DNA of 64,000 nucleotides, from contig JAAOOA010000086.1 of assembly GCA_012861695.1 (NCBI GenBank), positions 19,921,690 to 19,985,689 of the forward strand, in the 5' to 3' direction. Below, piece by piece: positions 36,930 through 64,000 of this stretch. Position 1 is the first letter of the stretch; each line of letters starts with the position of its first letter. This DNA is from Trematomus loennbergii (taxonomy: Eukaryota; Chordata; Actinopteri; Perciformes; Nototheniidae). The notes below the pieces were generated by a model. That model made no database searches, was not told the DNA's origin, and worked only from the letters and a program-made list of their open reading frames with translations. The translations under genes and the position numbers were made by a program.

Positions 36930-39900
36930 ATTGTTTGTGTTGCCTTCTACTTTCTGAGTTCACCGGTACGTTATAGGTGACTCAGACTGTAAGATCAAGT
37001 GTTGCCAGCATCAGTGGTCGGTTCTCTGCTCATTGTTTTTTTTGTGGTCAAGGAAGTCATCATTTGAGTTTTTCCAGAATTTTATTATCATGTATTGCAT
37101 TTTTTATTGTTGTTTCTTTGTATGGAAATACAGATATATGAAAACTTCAAAGTTTCCATTGTGTTTTTCTGACTAACGTGCATGAAATCAAAGTGAAGGG
37201 TCTGTCATAAAGGTGGGAGTTGATGCTTTAATTGAGTGGGTGTAGTGGGAAAACAAGCTGAGTTTTACAGAATAACACCAACGCCAGGACGTTGTGCATT
37301 TTAAGTTTATCTTTACACACATACACACACACACATGAAAATCTGAGCCAGCAAGAGATTCTCCAAAATGTGAGTATTTCTTGTTCAGGTTACACCAATG
37401 AAACATGCAAAGAAGGACATTTACCCAGCTTTTATTGGGTGGCTTTCTTAACATAAGATTCAAAGTTCACATGTTAGAAAACCAACTATTATTAAATGGG
37501 TTTGGCTGGAGTGTTGCTGAGTATTTGTTTCAGGAACAACAAAGTTCTTTCCTTACATTCATGTGAAGATACTAGAACTACCCTTAAGTAGTCGAATGTG
37601 TGCTTTACGATACTAAAGATAACAATGCACCAAAGGTCACATGAGACAATGTTTTGTTAGATGTTTCTGCATCTAACAAAACCATGCAGATTTCATCAAC
37701 AGTTTATCAGTTTGTGTCCCAAAAGTTGAAAGCAGGTATCTTAAAGCTGAGTGGCTAATCAGTAAACCTGCTGTAGGAATGGATGGCACTTTATCTGTAG
37801 ACCTTAACCTCAATTATAAGACCCTCCATTCAAATGGGGTTGATACTCACCACTGACATGTCATGGGGCCCCTCAGTTATGTGTTTATTCACACCGACTC
37901 AAAGATCATTCTTGAGGAACGATAGAAGGGTCAAAGTGTGAGGTCTTTCTCAATAAAGAGTCCAACAGTCAAAGCCTTCGTCTAATGTGTTTTCAACCTA
38001 TTAAGTTAATTTTTACCGTAGATTTTTCTTCTAAGTGAATTTTAATAGCTGATATTTCTGTTACACTCTGTACAAATGTTTAATGAAAATTGAGTCCACT
38101 AATTTAGAGCCTTGTGCAAGCGCTTCTTAGCCTCTCCATGAAGAGAGAGGCTGGTTGAAGAAAATGCCTTTGATTTTATGGCTGCCTGTGAGGTATCTTC
38201 TTTTTTGTATGTCTTTGCTGAAATTGCACAGTATTTCGTGGCAGGGGCCATCTACCAACAGGTTGACCAGTAGGGGACAGAATGGGTTTGTAGCTTGATG
38301 ATATTGGGCTTGCATGAAGCAACATCTCCCCTATAGAATGTGCACTGAAACATTCAAGAAGGTAGAAAAAAGTACATTATTTTCCAGTTCAAAGAAAACA
38401 AACATTTTTAACAAACAGGAAAATGAGCAAAATGTTTGTAGCAATCTGGCCATGGGGATTCTCTATAAAATACCCTACTTCCAATCTTTTTTCTCGGTTC
38501 TCCATAAATGTTCTCATGTTGTTGTGCTGTTGAGGTTTTAGAGTGCCAAAGGTCCACAAAAGGTGCAACCTACATCTTTACATCATGTATTTACCAAGAG
38601 GGAACCCTCATAACGTACAGGACAATGTCTGAAGGTTAATAGGCAACAGCATGTTCATGTTCTCTACATGGTTTGAACACAGGGTGACGGGAGGGGCTGT
38701 AGGCTTGAATTCCCCACCTCTGAGTGGTCCTGAGCAGTAAACATGAGGCTACTCTTTCAAAAACAAACATTAACAGCACATGTTTTTCCTACTAATCAGT
38801 CAGAGTCCTTCTTATCATTTTATTTTAGGATAATCTTAAATTCTTGATATAAATCAGTGGATGATGTTTTCCGAAAATGACATTTGTTGGAGAGTCGGTG
38901 CATTTATCTTTAAAGATTTTTTTTAATGTGTCTGAAGTAAACCAAGAAGTAGTTATTGACTGTTCAAGAAATATGTTTGTAATGCTTTTTTAACTGGAGC
39001 CTGGTGTGTTTGAATACTATGCAATATTTCAGTATCAATTTAAAAAACAGTTTGAAACTTAACAATGTTTTACTCTGACTTTATTACAAATAATGAAACA
39101 CAGATGGCAAAAGAGTCAATTTAATTGCCATAACATTTTAAATCCACATCAAGTAATGTGTATTTCTTCACTGAATTAGTTAGCAAAATCATCAGGTTTA
39201 TTATCTCCTAGTCAGGGTTCAGATACAGTAAATACAAGCTGTATTTAAAACAAAGAAATGCCAAAGAAATCCACTTGAGACAATATATATTGTTATTCCT
39301 TCCAGCACTTTATTTTGCAATAAACATAATCTAGGTACAATTACAGGTGTAAAAACTCTTTTTGAGTTGTTTCAAGAGCCTACAACATTGTAATTAATCA
39401 ATTAAAGTGCTAACAACAGCAGCCATGAAGGGAATTATTCATGTAATACAGATACAGATACATGCATGCATTCAGTATGATATAGATGCAATGTGTGACT
39501 AAATCTGCAAATAGTGACTGTGCGTGAAAACAACCACTTTCAGTCTTTTTACATTGCCTCAACATGTGGTGTTAATTTCAACAAATGCTCAAAAACTATT
39601 CAAATGCAGTCATTTCTAGATATAAAAAAAAAAAATTCAACAGATGTGTATTACAAAAATATATATTTGTTAAAATAATGTAAAATAAAGACAAATCAAA
39701 ATGTAAATCTGTTCAGTTTCACACTGCAGTATGTCGAATGCAGTGTGTGCAGAGTTGAATTAAATTACTTGTAATTAAACAAATACTTTGACTTAAGATT
39801 TTGCCACTAGTGGAACCAAACAATGGCATGACGGTACATGTTTGCCTGCTATTAATAGCTTTTTAGAGTTGTTTTGAAAAAAAAAAGACTCCAATAATTG

Positions 39901-40800
39901 CCTTTAAAATATCCACTCATTTAAATAATATGTCCTGTTACTGTTGATAAAGATTAAGTTTACTTTCTCATAATAATTTCCAGGATTTCACTTTTGTTTG
40001 AAAAACCTACGTGACGAGAAAACGAGAAAATACTACATTTCCTCCACTTGAATTATTCTTTAAAAATAGCAAAGATTTTGGCTTTAAAATGTATACAATT
40101 TCTATACTCCAGCAGTTTTTATTAACTCGTTGTTTACTGTTAAAAATGAATCTTCCTTGGCATGTGTTTTTGAGGGGGCACAAACCGCCATTTTCTAATG
40201 AGATGAAGGGTGTCATCACACAGGAGAATCTGTGAAGAAAACACATCCTATTTTTGGTGTTTTAGAGCCTGAATGAAACTCCTTGATGTAAATAGGAAAC
40301 ACATGTCTGGACATAAGAAAAAACTTACATTTACATCGATAAGAACCTTGTTTCTATCAGTAGCCTAAATGTTCCTGTAGAGGCTCCAGATTCTCCTCAA
40401 CATGGCGTTCACCACTGTGTTCCCTGACTCTGTCCGAAGCGGTCATTCAGAGGATTTAATGCTTTCAACTCAAGTGAAAAAAAAAATTGTTATAGATTAG
40501 AATCGCCTAGCAATAAATACGAAATAAAGCAATCTCACCGGAAAACAGAGTCCATTGAATGAGCCTAAAGGGTTTTGTGAAAGACCCTTGCGCTTGGCGA
40601 CGTATACTATCTCTTGGAGTGAGGCCAGCAGCTTAAAGTTGGGCTATGCGTTTTACTTAAACAATCCGACCACCCCTTCAAGAAATACCCTCGACTATGT
40701 TTAACCAGATCGATTTTGTCAGTTCTTTTTCCTGCACAGAAATCTTCCCACATAGGATGTAGTCTAGTCTGAAACTTTGTGTCAGTTTGCCCCTATGGAA
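36930..40800. other. Intergenic, no gene seen
   Basis: Non-coding sequence between the tra2a 3' end and the upstream region of igf2bp3. It holds a perfect hairpin at 37651-37682 but no coding exons I can support. Confidence 0.5.
37651..37682. repeat. Perfect 13-bp inverted repeat, 6-base loop
   Basis: The arms GTTTTGTTAGATG and CATCTAACAAAAC are exact reverse complements around TTTCTG, about 1.1 kb downstream of the tra2a stop codon. Function unknown. Confidence 0.6.
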
Positions 40801-40881
40801 TAGCGAGGAGTCCTGAAACTGGGGGCGGAGACTTTCTGTACATTCCTCAGCGATACATTCACTTCTCCCCCTGCAGAGCCT

Positions 40882-41079
<198 letters not shown>

Positions 41080-41639
41080 GGACAGACTGCAGCCATGCAT
41101 CAATTCATTTAAACCGACACAGTCAGGCGAGCACTCACATGACTGCTGTCTCCAGTTATATACTGTACAAATGCATCTATAAGGTGCTGTTTGCAGCACA
41201 CAGGACCAGTATGCAGACACAGTTCCTGCTGTGCGATTCGTTATTCGATTTGCAGTGAATACCATTAAAGCCAGATAAACCAGGTTATAAAAAATGGTAT
41301 GCGCCTATCTAGGCCGACGGAAAGCGTCCATGTTTATTAAAAACCTATGGGTCAATGCAAAAAGGATATGGATCTAAACATTGAGTTCGAATTTATTGAG
41401 AAACTCCTGTAGGTGAAATACATTATTAAAAGTAAGAAGGGGACTTAAAGCTGAATTTAAAACACAGTATTTTACTCCATTATAATTTAACCTATTTATG
41501 GGGCCCTGTATGTAAAACAGCCTAAACTTGTTGAACAGTTGAAAAGAGTTATGGAAGTCCTGCCGAATTGGCTGCTGCTTCGCGTTTCGTTGTATCTTTA
41601 GGGCATATGACAAAGCCCAGTAGAGGAAACATGGGGAGT

Positions 41640-41800
41640 AATGCATAATTGGCGCGCTGATTCATATAGAATAGTCGCGCGGAGGAGCCAATGAATGAGC
41701 GCGTTGAGGCCGAGCCAGCAGCAGTAGTACGGAGCGGGGCTGCAGCGCTCTGATTGGTCAGCCTGTTCGACCAATCAGAGAGCGTTGTGTGTTTGATCAG
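41640..41800. promoter_or_regulatory. CpG-rich promoter-like block with paired CCAAT boxes
   Basis: A CpG-dense segment holds two CCAAT boxes in inverted orientation: CTCTGATTGGTC (41748-41759) and GACCAATCAGAG (41769-41780) are perfect reverse complements. A third CCAAT lies near 41677. It is 3.1 kb upstream of the igf2bp3 start. It could be a distal promoter or the promoter of an unrecognised non-coding transcript. Confidence 0.45.
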
Positions 41801-42105
41801 AAGCAGAGGAGTAAACCAACTGAGACAGCCATGGACCCAGCCTGAGCTAGAGGCTGAAGGGCCCACTAAACCAACACTCCCTTTGTAACCTGCCTTACAC
41901 CAGCATGCACACCTAGGCCTATTCATTAGCAAACACTGCAGGGACACAGTACTATTATTTCAGCTCAAAGCATAGCTCTTTGCAGGGGCAATTGCAGGGC
42001 TGCAGGGAAGGTTACTCCCACCTAAACTTCACATCACTTTCTTTTCTTGGTGAAATACAGTTTACATTTCAGACTCCAACTGTTCAAAGTAAATTACTTA
42101 GCAAA

Positions 42106-42574
42106 CAGTGGTGTAAGTACATTTACTCAGGTACTCTACTTAAGTAACATTTTGATAGCCTTGTACTTGTAGAATTCAGAGGTATATTGTGTACTTTTAT
42201 TCAACTACGTTTATTTAATATATTTAGTTACTTTGCAGATTTGTATTAATGATGTGAAATATAATCAACAGTTATATAAGATGTTGGTTACACCTGGAGT
42301 ACATTCACAAGCCTGCAGTATACAAAGTGATTAAAACTAGCTGCACCTTTACCAGCTTTGATAATACATCAATATTTATAATCAAAACATATGATATTAT
42401 TCTGAAAAGGGCTAATTGCATAATGAGTATTTTTTACTTTAAGTATATTTTGATGATAATACTTTCTTTAGTAACATTTTGAATGCAGGACTTTTACTTG
42501 TAACAGAGTACTCCTACACTCTGGTACTTCTACTTGTACTTAAGTACAAGATCTGAGTACTTCTCCCACCTCTG
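42106..42574. mobile_element. hAT-like miniature transposon with perfect 8-bp target duplication
   Basis: Begins CAGTGGTGTAAGTACATTTA and ends TACTTCTCCCACCTCTG. It is flanked by TTAGCAAA on both sides (42098-42105 and 42575-42582), an exact 8-bp duplication as made by hAT transposases. The 469-bp interior has no coding capacity. It is the best preserved of the four copies here. Confidence 0.9.
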
Positions 42575-42599
42575 TTAGCAAATGATATATGTAGGTTGC

Positions 42600-44299
42600 A
42601 ATGAATACCAGAAAAAACTAATATGATAATATCGTTTTTAGTTTATTTCTGGCTACAATTCCAATTTAGTTCTTGATTTGCCATTAATGACTAATTTGTG
42701 ATAACTCTAATTATAGGAACTAAATTATACACACACATGATGATACACCTCATAAATGATACTGTCACATGCTCTGTGTGTTAAGCATACCTAAGCAGTT
42801 ATGTAGCCTAAAGCCTTGGTCTGAAGATGTTGGGATTGAGTTCACATAAGGATCTAAGTATAAGTACAAATATAAACTCAGTTCACAAATCTGAATCTAA
42901 TGCAGTCCTTTGCAACAACTGTGCAATACATTCTACCTCCATGAAGTGTATAAAAGTCAGAGGTGCTGATTCTACTTAACTGATATTTTGATAACTACAT
43001 TTTTAGTGCAGTTGAAGTAGGGCCACATTGCACTAAGAAGTGTTTTTAACATTTTGTCCACCTTGAGTAGCCTATCAAGTCAGTTAAACAGCATAAATGC
43101 AACCTCGAAACTAACCATTAAAGCAAATAATTTTTTGAAGGACGGTTGTATCAGACTGCCCTAGTTTCATTTGTGTACCTTTTAAACTGGCTTCGAGTCA
43201 AGATAGAAATATAGATAGATAGATAGTTAGATACTATAAAAAGCCTACGCCAGATCTTTAATTCTAAATATATCACTTTCTTTATATTTATAGGCCTAGC
43301 TTTAGATATCAACTGTAAGATTTGATGAACACGAAATTGTAAGCTTATTTTCTGTTTGTGGTTCTTGGTGTTGCAAAATTGAAGGCAGTTTTGCTTGGAC
43401 AGCGTAACGACATTTGTGCCATCAACAGGTACGGATTCAGCTGCACATTTATCCTGTAAATGTGGCACTTTTCTTGCTGAGTGACCTATGCGTAATCTAT
43501 CGGCCTTCGCCTGAGATCTACAAAAGATCTTATGAACACTAGTGTACTATTTCTGACATGGATTCCACACATTATTGAATTGGGCTGTGCGTTACGTTAC
43601 ATAGGACGCTAGGGGCACTTTGGTGTAGGAGACCCCTCCCTCTCTTAGTGAATGCAGATCCATGCCGGAGGTATAGCCGAGAGGATTCGCCATGTGCATT
43701 CGGCCCGCATGGCCAACGCCTCCTCGTTGTGCCAAACGGTCTGAAAGTTGGATAAAACAAATGAGGGGGGGGGAAGCACTCATCTCGCCCAAAGACACCC
43801 CCCTTGATTTATTTTGTGTGGCCACGGGAAAATCGGGCCTGCAATTGGACTTTGAGTTGTGGATCAGGGAGGGCATGGCTCCACTCTAGTTGGAGAAGAT
43901 GGATGCCGTCATGTGGATAGTAGTACGTGTCATTCCCATATTGCGCGGAGGCCCGAGGAGGGGCGCAGGGCCCTCCCTAGTCAAGTTTCTTAAAATTAAA
44001 TGTGCCCAGCTTTCAATTTAACAATATAGTGCAACATCATTTATGAATGGCCCCACCCCCTTTTCCTGCTCTTGTGTCATCAGTACAGCGCACTTAGCAC
44101 AGCCGTGCGCACAAGCCCCCGCAATATCAGCGTCGTTCCTGCTATGGGCCTGCATGAGCGCATTGCCGTTTTACTATTCCTCCGCCGACCAATAAGAATC
44201 GAGCGTTTGCAGAGAAAGGCACACGAATGTGATTCTAGTAAAGATACACTGGGTTCTCACGGAATCCCTTTACGCACATAGCTCGCCAGGTTTTTTCCC
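42600..44299. other. Upstream region of igf2bp3, no gene seen
   Basis: AT-rich up to about 43.55 kb, with a short GATA repeat near 43207-43230. GC content then rises from 43.6 kb. Overlapping open frames on both strands at 43.59-43.89 kb reflect GC content; I recognise no domain and no splice context. Confidence 0.5.
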
Positions 44300-62581
<18,282 letters not shown>

Positions 62582-63424
62582 ATCTCCAGCGGACCTGGAG
62601 GAACGGTGACTGAATCTGCCAGAAGACTCGACAGACGGATTGATGAAGCAGAGTCCGGGGGGAGAAGAAGAAGACAAGGGGTCGTAACGCTCATCTCAGG
62701 GTCAAAGATTATCAGAACCCAACCAAACATCCACCCTTCCTTGTCTTGCTTGATGAACTTTCAGGTGTGGCTAATAAGAGACGATCCACCTCCAAATCTC
62801 CACCCACCTCACTTCTCTGCATCTCTGTGAGAATGTACTTCTGAGGGCTCCCAACGACGTCACCTGCCCTCACACGTACGCACCCCTCGACCGCTCTCCT
62901 CCTCCCCCACGGGTGTGTTCAAAATATTATTATTTTTGTCCTCTTTTTACACTAGAAACACAAAGAAGAAATAAGGACCCCCCCCTCCTATCAGCTACTT
63001 GGTGTGGTACTTCAAACCTGACAAGATTATTTTGTTGAATTAGTTTTTTTCTTTTTTTTAAGTGTTTAATTGGTTTATGAAGCTTTCTCATGAGTTTTCT
63101 GTGGAAAAGGCATTGCTATCAAGGTCCTGGTTGGACCAACAGAAAGGTTTATTTTGGGGAGGGTTGGCTCAGATTGGGTGGGCCATGTTTAGGGGAAAGA
63201 TTCTTGTTTCAGGCCAGGACCCCTGAAAGGGTGGATTATATTGGGTGTCCTGCCCTAGTAATGATAGTGGCATTTTATAAATTTGGATGCATTTTATAGA
63301 TAGACCTATATACATAGATGAATATATATTTAGAGGTGAGGGCAGCGCCACGACTGACACTTAGGGAAAACAGTGCCGAACTGCTGCTGCCCAGGAAAAC
63401 CAATTTAATATGCATTTTACTTAA

Positions 63425-63447
63425 CTACCTCAGGATCTAGTACCTCA
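63425..63447 (+). promoter_or_regulatory. igf2bp3: Paired let-7 seed matches in igf2bp3 3' UTR
   Basis: CTACCTCA (63425-63432) is a full 8-mer match for the let-7 seed. TACCTCA (63441-63447) is a 7-mer-A1 match 16 bases later. IGF2BP family genes are established let-7 targets, so these sites fit known biology. Confidence 0.75.
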
Positions 63448-63663
63448 GAAGAGAAAAGAAAATGATTATATATATGAAAAAATGTTCCTTTCTTTTTTAT
63501 TTTGCTTTTGTGGTATTTTGTATACTTTATAAAGCTGATAGTCTTTGAACATTTTTATTTTTTTAAGAAAATTTAAAATTTGGTCAGCTGCCAACTGACC
63601 TTGCCTTCAACTCGGATGCTTTAGGTGGCTTTGTTCATGTGTATGTGTGACTTAAGATGACCC

Positions 63664-63688
63664 TGTACATAAAGTCTATTTGTACATA
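63664..63688 (+). promoter_or_regulatory. igf2bp3: Paired Pumilio response elements in igf2bp3 3' UTR
   Basis: TGTACATA occurs at 63664-63671 and 63681-63688. Both match the Pumilio consensus UGUANAUA and are ten bases apart. Confidence 0.7.
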
Positions 63689-63931
63689 GCAGCCCCGGAG
63701 CAAGAGTTGGCGCCCCCTCAGCTGGCGGCTGACAGGAGTATCGAGAGAAAATCGCCTCAGTTTTTCCCCTGAGGGTCCACCATCTTCTGAAAAAAACTAC
63801 AAAACAACTGCAACATGCAAATAATGCCAACCGTACATCATTGCAGCAATGCCGTTTAGTTTTGGGATTGACATTGTTATTGGTAATGGTACTTTAATTT
63901 GTCAACAAAAAAATCTTTTTTGCCTTCCTAG

Positions 63932-64000
63932 GAGGGCTGTCGTCAGGGCAGTGTGGACTTTAGGGGTCTGCTCGCTGCCCTACAGTCAGCAGAGAGTCTG
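63932..64000 (+). other. Possible exon start of an unidentified gene at the right edge
   Basis: A pyrimidine-rich acceptor (TTTTTTGCCTTCCTAG) is followed by an open frame that reads EGCRQGSVDFRGLLAALQS to the window end, with coding-like GC composition. I do not recognise the protein. It may instead be unrelated GC-rich sequence downstream of igf2bp3. Confidence 0.25.

Larger units (their letters stand above)
62582..63920 (+). other. igf2bp3: igf2bp3 3' UTR (visible part)
   Basis: Long AT-rich, non-coding sequence after the stop codon, as expected for IGF2BP genes. It carries paired let-7 and Pumilio sites. I find no canonical AATAAA, so the cleavage site is unresolved and may lie near or beyond 63.9 kb. 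Confidence 0.7.

Noticed and set aside
41549..41947. 132-codon minus-strand open frame
   Set aside because: It lies in a CpG-rich promoter-like block, matches no family I know and overlaps CCAAT elements.
43592..43889. Overlapping open frames on both strands upstream of igf2bp3
   Set aside because: Explained by GC content; no domain, no conserved splice context, no support for coding.

Overview
The window looks like teleost fish nuclear DNA. It has intron-rich vertebrate genes with GT-AG junctions, long (AC)n tracts, hAT-like and TTAA-flanked miniature transposons, and truncated fish-type non-LTR retrotransposons. The gene set (npy, fam221a, ccdc126, tra2a, igf2bp3) is the block that I recall around NPY and IGF2BP3 on human chromosome 7p15.3. 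Identities come from translating spliced exons and comparing them by eye with remembered family sequences; no search was run.

Left part, 1-20 kb. A CpG-rich promoter and apparent non-coding first exon on the minus strand (about 3.91-4.08 kb) probably start a gene that runs off the left edge; pals2/mpp6 would fit the synteny. Neuropeptide Y (npy, minus strand, 5.84-7.6 kb) has all four exons and a TATA box. From 7.6 to 19.1 kb I find no gene, only an (AC)n tract and 3' ends of non-LTR retrotransposons.

Middle part, 19-29.7 kb. fam221a (minus) and ccdc126 (plus) are head to head. A ZNF143/THAP11-type motif lies in the gap between them. ccdc126 encodes a short type II membrane protein resembling the stem of MGAT5.

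Right part, 29.7-64 kb. tra2a (plus) is an SR-like splicing regulator with eight coding exons. Its first intron carries a purine-rich exon with an in-frame stop, matching the autoregulatory poison exon of TRA2 genes. igf2bp3 (plus, 16 coding exons, two RRM and four KH domains) fills 44.9-62.6 kb. Its 3' UTR holds paired let-7 and paired Pumilio sites. Both are post-transcriptional RNA regulators, and both show signs of post-transcriptional control of their own transcripts.

Three genes contain frame breaks: two single-base losses in the npy signal peptide, one in the Gly-rich exon of tra2a, and at least three frame changes in igf2bp3 exon 6. Most lie in or beside short homopolymers while the surrounding coding sequence is intact, so I read them as probable consensus errors rather than gene death. 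I did not find a wholly new system. The best leads are the tra2a poison exon, the igf2bp3 3' UTR cluster, an extra 69-nt igf2bp3 exon, and the miniature transposons in introns.
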